From: Platycnemis pennipes
Taxonomy: Eukaryota; Arthropoda; Insecta; Odonata; Platycnemididae
NCBI GenBank assembly: GCA_933228895.1
Contig: OW121857.1
Span: forward strand, 75,883,672 to 75,947,671
Length of the DNA stretch: 64,000 bases
Direction of reading: 5' to 3'
How positions within the stretch are numbered: position 1 is the first letter of the stretch; every line of letters starts with the position of its first letter. Of this stretch, positions 46,005 to 58,893 are shown in pieces. A program made the translations under genes and the position numbers. The notes under the pieces were generated by a model. The model saw only the letters and a program-made list of their open reading frames with translations, was not told where the DNA came from and made no database searches.

Positions 46005-47250
46005 TATTCACCCATGCCACACACCCTCCAGATGGATTAAAAAGCACTCCTATAGACTAAGCTGTAGACCTTTTTGACAACCCATTTGGTTAAACGACCA
46101 AGAAATTGGTGATTAGATGGTGTGAAGCTTGAGCATTTAGGACACCTAAAACTCAAATTCTGTTATTATTACTTCAACTGTCCTAAATAAGACATGACTT
46201 TTAAGTATGTGGACAGTGTTTTATAATGCTTCTTTTATTTCCCCTATTTAAAATAATAGATTTTAAGTTATGGTAAATATAAAGAAGAGAAAACTATGAA
46301 TAAACACTGAAGATAATATGAAAGGAGACTTGGTATGAACTCAAGAGATTTGAGATACTCCAGAGAGGACGCAAACCGTAGGAGGACCGCAACCACCACA
46401 ATAACTACCTTTAATCATTAGCCATCCACTGATTTACGTGGCATGATTGTGGTGAGGTTACATAACTCGAGGCATTTTTAAAAATAACCACATTTAGCAC
46501 AATAAGCCACATTTGTTCATGCTCATCGACTTTCTCTCTCAAGGTCGACAAACACAAGTCATTTTCCAGCTAGAATGGTAGACAGACTGGCCAGTAGAAT
46601 CGTAAGATAACGACATCGATTTTGCGAAGTTGACGTATTGCTCAATGATGTATTGAGGACACATCACAACGCAAATAAAGACATTAGATAACTACCATTT
46701 GGATAGAATGATGAATTGTTATTTTTTCAGTCACCACATCATAAAACATGCATAAACTGGCAGAACACCAATGATAACATATAACATGCCAAAACTGGGG
46801 TTGCAGACTGCCACGCGAAGCAAAAATATTCCACTTTCTCTGACATTTAATTTTCTATGCCTGCAAGAACAAATATCTCCCAGAGCTAGCGTTGGAACGA
46901 CCCCACCAAGGAGAACGCAAGCAAGAGAGAATATAGACTAAATTCTGGACGTATATTTGTCCCATTGTGAATGTATTTGGTATTTTAAAAGAAATTGAAA
47001 CAAAATGGCTGCATATCAAACGATTTCCCTTAGCTAAAGTGATCTTAGGGCTGATTCCATTCATATGTTGTACGAACGTCAATAATTGATTTCATCGTAA
47101 TTCGGTGGTCATTGCCAAATCGGTTTACCAATGCCTACGTGAACTAAACCTGCTTGGGTCGCTGATTACGCTCTGGATCAAAGTTTCTTCAGACAGTAAT
47201 CAAAGGTGATAAATTTGGCTAATAGAGGACGTTATTTAAAATAAGTTAAA
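46005..47250. other. No recognised feature
   Basis: AT-rich; no gene, named repeat or RNA element seen. Confidence 0.4.
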
Positions 47251-47261
47251 ACGACCTAGTG

Positions 47262-47393
47262 TCTTGGTGATGATGCAGGTCTTCCGGGTTTTCCTCCGCG
47301 TTGGTCTATGATTCCTGGAACAATAGTTTCGCCGACGTTGCAGTCAGCTGGGCTGCAACGGAAGCCCGGAACACCTGCATCTTCACTACAATC
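47262..47393 (-). repeat. Foldback hairpin, decayed
   Basis: GATGATGCAGGTCTTCCGGG on the left pairs with CCCGGAACACCTGCATCTTC on the right. Inside, CCGACGTTGCAG pairs with CTGCAACGG. On the reverse strand CTGACTGC ... GGC, GAAAC hints at the shared core but CUGANGA is not intact. GACCTAGTGTCTTG recurs directly at about 47418 (GACCTAGTATCTTG), perhaps a flanking duplication. Confidence 0.45.
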
Positions 47394-47559
47394 AACCCGC
47401 GGAAGCCTACACAAGGACCTAGTATCTTGATTACACATACTATATATGACTGCTGGGGGTCGGCTAAAACATTTAAAAATTCTACTTTAGTGCACTTTGT
47501 AAAGCCCTGTGAAATGTAGTGGTTGTCTTGTGAATAATTTGTAATATTCAATTATTTAT

Positions 47560-48480
47560 TTATAGCAGCAGGACTTCGAGCGTCCTACGCTCTATTCTCC
47601 TTCTTTTTATATCTACTCAGATCCTAACAATCTAGTTCCTATCATGCCCATCATTACTGCTAACCTCTAAAAACCTATTTCATTCTTCTCCCTCCAAGGT
47701 TTCTACAAAAACGCCTTTTTGTTCTTAAATATCATTTTATCTTTATTCCATTCCATCTCATTTATTTGCCACTATGGTATTCTATGGCCACATTTCAGTA
47801 TACTAGCAGTGGCCTTCCAATCTATTCAAATTTCCAAAAAAAATGTAATTCTACGTTCTGTCAAACGTTGAGCAAACATTTCCTTCGTCTGCACGAAGAA
47901 TATAGAGAAACAGGAAGTGATCTGTTTCATGTGGCGGCTAGAGTACTATCTTCCCCACTCAAGAGCCTAGGTTCGAAATATTGTTGTGGTTTATTATCAT
48001 TGTTTTTATGATTTAACAATCGCATACCGATCCCTAATAGAACACTCTGTGGAGTACACTTAAAACACAGCACTCGGATGGGGTAACTATGGTAAGCTGA
48101 CCCCTGGCTATTTCTGACATTTTGCATCAGCCTTTCTTTGTTCCTCAAAAATTTTCTAAATCTACCTACCCAAACAATGGCGCGAATGACCTTCCCTGCC
48201 AATTGCATCCTTGGAGGGACTACTATTGCTACTGAGATCCTTGCCATTAATTCTTCCTCTTCGTCGTAAATATGTACATACTTCTTTTACTGACCATTTC
48301 TTTCACTTATACCCCAATGAAAACCCACATTTTCTTCCCAAGCACTGTCTCGATACGTGAAATGCATCACCCACCCTTGTTTCATGCCCTACATATTAAG
48401 CGTTAAGCTTGGACTTCCTCTATCTCGAGGATCTCATTACCTTCATTTACTCTGAAGGAGTCTGAAATTTAAAAAAAAAC
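47560..48480. other. No recognised feature
   Basis: Reverse-strand open frame of 106 codons (47927-48247) has no recognisable domain. The rest is AT-rich. Confidence 0.35.
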
Positions 48481-49010
48481 CGGAGAGGTGAAGAGGACCA
48501 CGCCCGGCTGCCAGGGCGAGGAAAGAAGGAAAGAAAAGCTTAGTTCTGGCGTCTCAAATCGAGAACGTCACGCCACGGCTCACGCAACCCCCTCCATAGG
48601 GAACAGCCGTCTTCTTTACCATTCCATTCTCCTCGAGCGCATGAAGTTCATCTTGGGTGAAGCGGGAGAAGGGAGAAGGAATGAGTTCCCGTCCGCTCCT
48701 ACCGTTTTTTTTCTAACGGAGATAATGAGAAGTGTGTCAAGTCGCCTTGGCGTGCCCGGAACCCACCCGCGACCCCGAAACACCCAGCACGACACCCCAG
48801 GACCGAAAAACCGACGGACGCCGCAACAAAAGAGTTGGCCTCTTTATATTTTCCATGGAGATGATTCGCGTCTCTTCTCCTCTCGGGGACTGGAGGGGAA
48901 GGAGGGAGAGATAAGAAGAGGAAAGTTGGGAAGGAGACGAAAGAGCAGACTCCGCTTTCTTTTCCAACCACCGAGGAGAAATAAAAAAATTCTTTCGAAA
49001 TGAGTGCATT
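48480..49010. other. CpG- and purine-rich block
   Basis: GC-rich island with open frames of 90-171 codons on both strands and no domain motifs. Composition (R, K, G, P-rich products) suggests low stop density rather than a gene. Confidence 0.35.
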
Positions 49011-49019
49011 CTCTTTGTC

Positions 49020-51050
49020 GGTTAAATAGGGAAGGGTACCGTGATGGATATATTGTTGACTCTCCTCAAATTTCATCCCGGACTTTTCATTCTCTAAGGG
49101 CGATGATGGGCGAGCGTCTAGACACGACTTCTCTAATTTAACATCTTGGGGTGCGATGCAAGAAACTCCAAGGTAGATGATTGAATGAGGCATTCAAGTG
49201 ATAGTGGAACATTTTACAAGGATCCCTAAACATATTGAATCGTCAATCATCATTTTGATACTGATGTTTTCTCCGGGTTCTACATCGTTGATAGTTTATT
49301 TTTTATGACACGAGAAAATGCCTATCACAAAACTAAGAGCTGTGAATGTCTCAGACAGGGATGCAAACGCGTGAAATCGCTCAAGTTCAAACCTCTTCCA
49401 GTAAAAATAATACAGAAAAATCAATTGTTGAACTATAATAAGACACGTGCTTCTCACCGTTTATCTATTGAACCGTTCAAATCAGTAATATATCCATGCA
49501 AAAAACAACATGACTGTGTTTCTGAAACTATTCTTTTTTATTCTTAGTTCCAGGAGCCACTGCGTATGGACGCTGTCAAACAAGGTTTTGTGCCCATTGA
49601 AATCTTAGACGAAAACTACATACTACATACGCATCCACTTCCAAGGAACAACTGGTCATTATCCTCGCTGCGAAAACCAACGTTAATTCTCATATTTTGA
49701 ATTACTGAATATTTTCTATACTGAGCCATAATCTTTTATCTAAATCATTGACGCTGTACCTACTACTATGCTTAACTTATATATAAAATTTACCTTTAAA
49801 ACGATTTGTCGTGGTTTTAATTTCTTCCACATCAGCATTTGGATTTATTCAGCATCACGAAAAAAAGAGGTAATTCATAATCAACCGTTCGAGAAAAATA
49901 AAACATATTTAAGCAATAATCCTCAAACAGTCAGGTGTTTTGCCGGGCCATCATTGCAGGCGTTACTGGATTTTTACGACGATTGATAAAAAAAAGTACT
50001 CCGCTTCATCTATCACATAAACGCCGTAGCTTTAAACTCACAAGCGGGACATAAACACCAATCAATTGGCCCGCTTGAACGGCCGAGAAAGGAATCAAAA
50101 TTTCTCGCTAAATCTAAATTAACCACCAGAGGAAGCGTGTTAATGGCTTCATTAAACATGATAAAGGGCGCAGCTACCTGGACACTTTTTTTCTACACGG
50201 GGTAGGGGACACGGAGAAGCTAACGTGCGACTGCCTTTCTCTGTGAAAACGTGTTAATGCGTACAAAATGCATATTTGGATACCGCGAATAAAATTTCAT
50301 TTTTTGACCACGGAGGGACAGAGAGGATGCGAGAATAAAGACCGAACGGCCGCACTTCATATCCCTTTTAGGAACGCATTTCCCAATAATTTACGTAATT
50401 AAAGTATACGCAGGCTCGCACGCTTCCCGCCTCAAACCGCAGTTGAGCACACCAGTTTCACGGCGCTTTTAATCGTTCCATTACGCACAAGAGAGAAAGA
50501 TACGCGACGAAACCATCTCCGGGTAAAAATAAAGAAGACCCACCGCCCGTAAAATGCGTGGGAATTTTTTTGTCCAGGATTGTGTATACGCACATATTCT
50601 GTTCACACATAAATAAAAACTTTCATCCCGATTAGAAGGCTTTTAATAAGGGAAATTGTGATCGTTTTATACACCCTCATAATTTTCTCTAATCCGGCGA
50701 TAAAAAAATTAATTTTCCTCTCATGCCTTAATTTTTTTTGGGTACCTTATAAGAACCCTCCACTCCCCTTTCACGTTTTCACCTCCCCTCTTCGGTATCA
50801 TAATCTTATCCCTTGATCCTCCGTGCCGCCGAAATACACTTTCTCAACCCACAACTCGATCACTACCACACCATCTCGCTCGAAAGGAACGATACCAGAA
50901 AGAAAGATGAAAAAAATATATGTGATGGAAAACGATATATGCACCTATATAAAAGTAAGTATCCTTATGGTGAGATAATTTGAGAAAAAAAGATTTACTC
51001 CAACGAAACCCTTCCACACACACAGAGCAACGCAAAGAGAAACGAAAAGA
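49020..51050. other. No recognised feature
   Basis: AT-rich to mixed sequence; no convincing exons or repeats. Confidence 0.4.
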
Positions 51051-51059
51051 ACCTTTTTT

Positions 51060-52260
51060 TTTTAAAAAAATAAGGGACCAAACTGGGGAAAAAAAACGTT
51101 AAGGATCCCTCCGAACGGAGGAGGAGAGAGGAAAGACACTTGAAGAAACCCTGAGAGCCGAGTTATGGAGGACGAGGGCCGGAGAAGTGGTATGGAGGGG
51201 GAATATGGACGAGTGGGGGGAAAGGGTAGTCGGGGGGGGAGGTTTAAAAAGAGGAGAGGTTCGGGAGGAACGCTGCTAGGAGAAAGGGGAGGGTTTTTTA
51301 AAGAGAGGAGAGACAGGGGTCGCGGTCGAGTTATAAGGGCCCCTGGACAGGGGAGGAGGGGGAGTGTAGAGGAGGCTCTTTCGTCGGACGGAGAGGATAA
51401 GGGCCGGCCGGACGGGCAAGGGGTGGCTGGCGGCTGAAGCAGGAACGGCGGGGGAGGACGCCCGGGGAGGAAGGGGCGAGAAAGGCCTATGGAGTGAGAG
51501 GAGAAGACTTCAGAGGGGACTCGCGTTAGTGGATGAGCAGCCGAAAACAAAAGGAAAGCGCTCCCAAGAAGACATGAAGCACAGAAGACCTTTTCGGGGG
51601 GAGAGAAAGAGAGCGAAAAACGTTGGAGGGGCGACGAAAAAAAAGAAGGTAGCGGAGGAGGAGGAGAGATGGGCACTCTTTTTTTCTTTTCAACCAGTAT
51701 CTCTCCCTCCCCACCCCCGCCAACTCGGAAAGGAAGTGGGGAAGAAAGGAACGCCGACGAAGGAGGAAGGAATTCGGAAGGGGGGAGGAGGGCAGCACAA
51801 AAGATCTGGAAAGAAGAGGAACAGGAAAGGGGGGGAGAGAGAGAGGCGGAGGAGATGGTGAGGACAGGAAAGAAAGAAGGGGGGGGGCTCATTGGAGGGG
51901 CGGGAGGAGATGGTTGGCAGGAAATCGACCAGGACCCGCTGCAAGGGAGGAGGGACGTGAGGAAGGGATGAGAGGGGAGGAGAAAAGGCCTCACACGGGG
52001 CGTGCATATCGGCTCGGCTTACGGCGAAGGCGGAAGAAGCGTGGAGGAGAAAGGGCATAATGGCTAGGGAATAAAGGGGTGGTTAATGCCCCGAGAATAG
52101 GGGATGAGGAGGTTAAGAGGGAGCCGTGAGAGGGGAGACTGAAAGGGAGCAAGCAAAGGTGAGGCTCTTTAAAACACAGGCGGAGCGGGAGGGAGGAAGT
52201 GTGGGTGGCAGCAGGCGGTACGTAAGACGTCGCCCTTCTCCCTCCACGTTGGTGGGGGGG
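51060..52260 (+). repeat. Largest purine-rich (G/A) island, plus strand
   Basis: About 1.2 kb in which the plus strand is overwhelmingly G and A, with runs such as GGGGGGGAGG and GAGAGAGAGG. It gives a 310-codon Ser/Pro/Phe-rich frame on the reverse strand and Arg/Gly/Glu-rich frames on the plus strand, all attributable to composition. Such tracts can form triplex or G-quadruplex structures. Confidence 0.72.
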
Positions 52261-52587
52261 GGAGAAAGCAATGACACTCGCATTAATGAGGTAGATGCGT
52301 AATTGGAGCGTGTCTGACCGCCGGGAAATTGATTGGAAGGTCATGAACCTCCAATATATGGAACTACGTGATTACGAGCCCGTTGGCGTAGCAATTTTGG
52401 TGGGGGATCTCGATCGTTTCCCCCTTAGTATTCACCCCATGCCAATAGACACGGTGATTTGACATGACGAACCGGTTCATGCACTCCTTTTAGGGGAAAA
52501 ATCCAACTAAATTTGGATATCGAGCCCAAATTTCGTTCAGATACGGCTTAACTTACACAAAATATAATGAACTGCTTGAGGAATATT

Positions 52588-52790
52588 TTTCCTACTGATA
52601 GAAAAACTTAAACGATTTATAATTCACACACAGAAATTGAATCACTAAACCCTACCGGTTTCGACGCTCTCGTTTCATTATCAAGGGTACTCTGTTATAG
52701 ACACGAGAGTGTCGAAACTGGTTGGGTTTAGTAATTCAATAAAGTGTGTGAAATATACCTACATCGTTTAAGTTTTTCTGCCAGGATGTC
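52588..52790. repeat. Foldback hairpin, double hammerhead-like cores
   Basis: Arms of about 80 bp: AGAAAAACTTAAACGAT at both ends (inverted), and ACTAAACCCTACCGGTTTCG with its partner. Plus-strand core at 52692-52718: degraded CTGTTATA, perfect helix GACAC/GTGTC around GAGA, GAAAC. The reverse-strand core reads TTGATAA, T, GAAACGAGAGCGTC, GAAAC. The two cores face each other as at 31015. Confidence 0.65.
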
Positions 52791-52799
52791 ACTTTTTCA

Positions 52800-54220
52800 C
52801 AGAGTATCGCCTGATTTGATTCAATTTATATTTTTCCTATTCTCATCTTGAAATAAGTCGGCGGAACGTAACTGGCTGAAAATGAAAAATCATTTTACCA
52901 GAAGAAACGATTTCATCAGTCAGTAAGTCGGTTCATTGGTATAAGATTCAGTGTTCTGCATTTTAAGAATTTTCGGCTTTACACACACAAATGAATCGTC
53001 CTTAATATTGCACCATATTAGTTTGAATACTAATTAAAATTACTTAACAAACTGTAAACCAATAAATGTCAGCAAAAATGTTAGCAACAAGAAAAACAAT
53101 AATTTCTGCATAATGAATATAACATCACGATTATTTGGAAATTCCGGTACGCACTATCAGCTCCATATCCAAGGACAGATGTCAAAGGACAGATGTCAAA
53201 AATTGTCCACATGACTACATTTACAACAGTGAATAAGACCTCAATTCACATAAAGACCATTTGGTATCGGTGAAGCATTCCAAATTTGAAATGCATTCGT
53301 CGACATAATCACCTACACCTGTCTATAGAATCGACGGTAGCATCATTTCTAGAAGCATAAACACTATTTATATATCCTCATTATTAGACGTAAGGCTATT
53401 GGGAACATATGTGCGGTAGACGCATGACGATTGGAAAAAGTTAACTCATATTCTTATATTTCCGACACTGCTTTATTTCATATGAAAAAAACGGGCGTAT
53501 GAATGAGTTTTCTCTTGTAAATATGACTTCAAAGACCAGTTAATCATATGTAAGTCAAGAAATTTAATGTAACGAAAACTTAAGTCCAAGAGTAAACTAG
53601 ACAGGATATTTAAATCATAATAAAAGTTATCTTGGAAGAAGAGTTGTTAAATTTAATTCAGACAAATGCAAATCAATAAATGTACTTCATTTCAAGTGGA
53701 TATGAATATGGCTCATAAATTTAATGATAATGATGAGGAGTGAGCTATTTGCTTAGCAATGTGTAATATGATCAGAGTAACGACGTCTTATTGGTCATTT
53801 CATGAATATCATAGATTAGTAACCCCTTACCTTACCGAGACTTGAATATGTACTGAATGCATGCTTGCTTTAGCAAAAGCCATTATTATGAGAAATCACC
53901 GATTTTTCAATAGCTTACGTCATTACTTGCTACCACGGTATTCTTTAATTCAAATCAGTTATTCATATCATAATGTGAAATCCATATTAGCTTACAAAGT
54001 ATTTATCGAGATTCTATGCCTCTACCTTGCTCATCTTTCAAGGAATTTCTCCAAAATTCTCAAAACTTTTGGGAGGATCATTTAGAAGCATATGTATTCT
54101 TCAAATCAGAAATAGACAGGAATATTCTGAAATCTAAAGAGCGTTGTCGTAAGGATTCTTAACCTTTCCTTGTGTCTCATGTGGTTTTCCAGGTAAATCC
54201 CATTACCAGGCAATCAATCA
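52800..54220. other. No recognised feature
   Basis: AT-rich. A 13-bp unit AAGGACAGATGTC is directly repeated at about 53173-53198. Nothing else seen. Confidence 0.4.
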
Positions 54221-54224
54221 ACTT

Positions 54225-54335
54225 CTATTTAGCTAGGCACGACCGCCAGGGGTTGTTTCGAGTTTGAATCCGGGACTCTAGGCCAGTAGTAACTTACTCT
54301 TAGATACACCCAGTGGGATAAGATGCCATCTGATG
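54225..54335 (+). repeat. Possible SINE head
   Basis: GAGTTTGAATCCGGGACTC is B-box-like and is followed by GGCCAGTAGTAACTTACTC. The A box is unclear. A GGGATAAGAY-type unit repeats nearby. Confidence 0.28.
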
Positions 54336-54899
54336 GGATAAGACGACATATTCTCACACGCGATAGTTTGGAATGTTATTAAAAATAGTTACATCATAAT
54401 GATGAATCTATTCAGGTTCTTTATCATAATATGTCAAAAATCCTGTGATTGATTTGATGTGAATTTCCAACTGAGCCTTAAACGGATAACCTTTCTACAG
54501 TCACATTATTTTCCTCTTTCAAAACCTTGATCCATATATTTTCCTTTCCTGATTCATATATATATCCTTTGTCATTAATTCCAATAACTCTTCCCTCATT
54601 TCACTATCTTAATCAAACCAAAGCGTCCATTAAAAACCAAAGCTTCCATTAGGATCCTAGAAACCTAGGCCCAAGAGAAACTCCAGTACTATTGCTCCAA
54701 AACTGCAGTCAATGCCTACAGAAAAGGGATGGTTTCTTCTCGAAAATGGAAAAACTTTCGAGGATAAAACTTGTTGAAGACATTAAATACTGCCCTAAGG
54801 CCCAGGAACTAAGTGGTGAGAGGGAATATGTAGAGAAAGGGAAGGTGAGCAGCCACTGGACCGTTTTACAAGGAAAATAACAAAGATATATTTTAATAC

Positions 54900-55380
54900 G
54901 AGCATAATATTTTTTCTCAACTGAGCGAGCTCGCGAAGAGGGGCAATGGGGTGGGATGAAGGAGTGGGAGGGAGAGGGGGGTTGAAATTTAAAAAAAATG
55001 AAAAGAGTCGCGAGTAGAAAGGGAACGGATTGTGCGGACATAAAGAACTTTTAAGAGCGAAGGACGGGTTTTAAAGATCATTAAGAGGTTAATAACAGCG
55101 GCGTTGGTGCGAGGAGATTAGGGTTGAATGCCGCTCGGGACGGAAAGATTGGAGGAATGGTTTAGAGCAGGGAAAGGGTTATGGGAGAGAGGGGGGTAGA
55201 GAAATGCATGTTATATAGGAGAGAGTTTGAGGGGGGGAGAAAAGATATCGGCATGTGGGGGAGGGAGAGGGAGGGAGAGAGGGGGAGGAGGAACCAGAAC
55301 CATTACGAGGGAAGAACCGAGGAGAATAGAAAGGTGAAGTGACTGAAGGGGGTTATCGAGGGGAGGAGGTCATTAAAATA
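54900..55380 (+). repeat. Purine-rich (G/A) block, plus strand
   Basis: GGGAGGGAGAGGGAGGGAGA around 55260 and similar. No gene. Confidence 0.62.
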
Positions 55381-55389
55381 ACAAGAGTT

Positions 55390-57170
55390 TTAAAGGTGTC
55401 ATGCACACACACAAAGGGGCTCACGAAATTTCCCAAGAGTTTGCTCTTCACGAGGCATGCCTAATGGGGACGGTGCGTCTCAATCTCGAAGCTCCCGGGA
55501 CCCTCGACGTCACAAGGCCCAAGTTCCACGGCTTATCTCGTTACCGCCCCGGCAGTCATCAATGCGCCTTCTCCCCACGCTCGGAAAACTCGAACCGCAT
55601 GGCACGAAGCAGAAGCCCTAAGTAACAATATGAAGTCACCCACTCGAAGTTGGGTCAATATAAACACTCTTACTTTTTGGATATACATTAACCCATACTA
55701 CATGCTCATAATGTCACTGCCAATGGAACACCTGTAGTTATAGGAGGACGTAATTGAAGAGGCTCTCAATATGAGAATAATTATAAAAACTCAAGAATAA
55801 GAATCCAAGTAGAAAGATATGTACAGTTGTGGTAGGTATGAATGAAGACAGATAAATGGATTAGCATTTGGCATAAAGAAACGTTCATGTTTCATGATCA
55901 ATAAAAGTATAATGGCACCTGACTGTACGTATCATAGAATGAAACGGACTGAAGGATATGTTCACATGAGACCCTGCGATATCGTGGCCATTTGCGAAAC
56001 AAAAGCATTGAAACATCATACTACACCCTGCTTAGGAAATCAACGCTAGGTACATACATTGAATATATAAAATGTAAATCGAGGAAAGAGATAAGTTTTC
56101 ATTCACGAGAACAGAAATGGCGCTTCAAAAATTTTAAAAATGTACATAATCAGCTCTTCCTGGGGCTGATTTATCACTTTAGTCCTTTGATATAATTAAT
56201 GGGAATTAAAAAGAATTAATTTAAATTTCAGAATATTAAATCTTTTTCTTTGGACTGATGGCTTTTGACAGGACTTTTTTGCTCGCAAGCCTCTCTATGA
56301 ATAATCCCTTATTAAGAATAGTTCAGAAACTAATTTAGTAGTATAACATGAACAAAAGTCAATATATATATATCGAAGAATGTTCTTATATCATTATAAT
56401 ATAATAGAGTACACTTCTATTCAGTGGCTTCACAGCCATGCGAGAAAAGTTAATGATTTATTTCCACAGAGAATAAATCCATCCTGACCGGGACTTGGGT
56501 TCAGGATTCAAGTCCCGGTCTACGTGAAATTTTTTCTCATATGAATTTCTGCTGTTGTGATTTTTATGGTATTTAAATAAGGTGAGAAAGTTGTAGCGTA
56601 AAAAAATAAGAAAATCTGTCAAATTTCGCTAACATTTTGGAACCAATATCATTTGTATTACTCGCTCACTAAATGTTCTCAGTAAAATGCAAAGAGTAAT
56701 AAGCTAATACCAAGTTAAAAACATAAAGATTAACTGCGAAAAACGCGATTAACTTTCTTTACTTTAAACTCATCACAGTACGCGAATCAATTGTAACTTC
56801 ATAACTTGCGCTGGCAAAGGCATTATACAAGAAATAAAGCAGTTGAGGATAGAATTTTATAGACAAAACTAAACAAGGGAATAGTGGGGAAAGCTAGAAT
56901 TCAATCACTACGTATGTTTTTGAACCACAGTTTTTAAAGTATCTCATTTATGAGCCTCTCAACTTCATCACAATCCACAGTAAAAACCTAATAATCTGCC
57001 CCTTAAAGATTCCGTATGCTTATTACCAACCTACCAAGGATAATAGGTGCTACAATTAGATCCTAAGGTACGGAATACTTTGTTCACCACTTCGAGGTTG
57101 AAGAAGTTGCATTCTCAATCTATACCGGCTTGAAATTCCTCACTACCTTCATGGCACGCGAAATAATATA
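55390..57170. other. No recognised gene
   Basis: 55401-55625 is CpG-rich with a 74-codon ATG frame of unknown nature. The rest is AT-rich apart from the stem-loop at 56486-56520. Confidence 0.35.
56486..56520. repeat. Perfect 12-bp stem with 11-nt loop
   Basis: GACCGGGACTTG (56486-56497) and CAAGTCCCGGTC (56509-56520) are exact complements; the loop is GGTTCAGGATT. GC-rich stem in AT-rich sequence. Confidence 0.85.
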
Positions 57171-57239
57171 AATAGCCTATTTTGTTACAGCGAACGTAGA
57201 ATCAGTAAGCACAACTAATGACCGTGAAATTCTGAAAGG

Positions 57240-57750
57240 AGAGTACATTGGATATGAGAGAACACCTACGCCCACATAAAGTGAGCTCTTGGGGGCGGAT
57301 GGGGGGAAGGGGGAGGAACGAGTGTTGAGAGACGGGGTTGGAGGGGAATAGTTATTCAAGGGGGTGGAAAATCGAGAAAGATAACGATGATATACGGAGA
57401 GGAGCGAAGCAAGCAGAGTCAAGAGGGAGGAGGCGAACGAGTAGGTGGGAGGAGAAAGGAGAACAGGGGTGGGGGAGCTGAGGGAGCCTGACGGCGAGGA
57501 GGAGGGGGGTGATAGGGAGGTGGGTGACGGTTGATGGCGTAGGGCAGTGTGTGGAAGGGTTTACGGCGCAAGAGATTGAGAAGATGAGCCCTACGAAGGG
57601 CAGAAGGGGGGGAAACGGGAATAGGGAGGGGAAATTCTTTATCACATGGACTGTCATAGCGGCGTGTATGTGAAAAGGGATTTGGGTGGTTATTCAGGGT
57701 TTGAGTCGAGGGGGAGGGGGTGGTGAGAGGGAGAAGGGCAGGAAATGGCG
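57240..57750 (+). repeat. Purine-rich block, then pyrimidine-rich block
   Basis: G/A-rich plus strand for about 500 bp; from 57790 to 57960 the same strand becomes C/T-rich, an abrupt strand switch in composition. Frames of 80-100 codons here are compositional. Confidence 0.58.
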
Positions 57751-58600
57751 AGGCAAAAGGGCAGAATAAGAGCGAAGCTGATTGGTTGGACTAAAATGCC
57801 ACGATGACCTCTTCGGGCACTCAAAACCCTCCTCCCATCTGATCCAGCCCCTTCCTCCCTTAATTTGCAACCCCTTTCTGCCCCACCCCTCGCCTTTTTA
57901 CGCTCCTTCCCCATCCCCGTCAACCATTCCCTACACTCATTCACTCTACCCTCTGAGGGCTGCGTACCATTTTTAATCGCCCCACGCGTTTCGGGAAAAG
58001 AAAGCGGAATTTATGCGTCAGGTTGATGGGCCTCCATTCCAACCCCTCTAATGACTAAGACACATTTACTCATTCCACGTGACACTGTAACGTATCTTTG
58101 CGATACTATTATTTTATTTAGTTCAGATTTCCTACTTAAAACTTACCCAGGCGGCTATTTAATGCCGAGGCACGAGTTTACCTAGGGGTCGATTTGGCAA
58201 AAAAAAGACACTTTATCCTTCATATGAATATGTTTCAAGTCAACTTCTCTTTTACGTGTATTCCAAAGTCTAGGTTCCTGATGCGTCATGATTATTTATG
58301 CAAAAGATAGTTAGGGAACAGTTATTCCATCAGCTATGAGTTATAAACGCCAGCATTCAATTAATCAATTATGAATTATTTGTATAGCGTTTTTACTCGT
58401 TGAACTTTTAATAAATAAATAAATTTTTAAAAATATTTATGCCCAGGTTTCTCTATGATGACCACTATGAATTGAACCCTACAAGGAGAATTGCCATAGC
58501 TCTCCCTATCGAGTAATCAAGATAATAAGCGTTCCGTCATGGTAAATCCACATGAGAAGGCTGTAGCCTACACACTGCTTCATGCACGATTCGGTGCATA

Positions 58601-58765
58601 CACAGTTGGGCAGGTGGCGAGAGTACATGCCTTCAATCCCGAGGGTCCGGGTTCGAACCCCAGTCAAAGTTTATCATTGGCATTCTGGCCCCTTCTTGAG
58701 TGCTTCGTGGAGAGTACGTTACGTTCAGTACTCCGTCCTTCGCACGTAGGAGTATTTGCACTAAA
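58601..58765 (+). repeat. tRNA-derived SINE, plus strand
   Basis: Head with GGTGGCGAGAGTACATGCC and a consensus B box GGGTTCGAACCCC at 58649-58661, then CCTTCTTGAGTGCTTCGTGG and TTCAGTACTCCGTCC as in the body of 27700-27978. No acceptor stem. Confidence 0.68.
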
Positions 58766-58887
58766 AAACCGGTCAAATTATTTTATGATTTTTTCGCAAT
58801 GTGATCAAATGAAAAAAAAATTTGACCTTGATTAGATGTTTACTTACTAAATACACAAAATAGACACCAGAACTATAGCTATATATC

Positions 58888-58893
58888 TTTATT
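58888..58893 (-). promoter_or_regulatory. Candidate polyadenylation signal AATAAA
   Basis: AATAAA overlaps the stop codon of the predicted terminal exon. Downstream, TGGTGTCTATTTTGTG (about 58850-58867, reverse strand) is a GU/U-rich stretch at a suitable distance. Confidence 0.35.

Noticed and set aside
48488..49003. 171-codon plus-strand open frame
   Set aside because: GC- and purine-rich block with long open frames on both strands and no motif.
51062..51994. 310-codon reverse-strand open frame
   Set aside because: Lies in an almost pure purine/pyrimidine tract; the Ser/Pro/Phe-rich product and open frames in several other phases show it is compositional.
58601..58675. tRNA gene suggested by a consensus B box
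   Set aside because: No acceptor-stem pairing or anticodon arm, and body sequence matches the SINE family.
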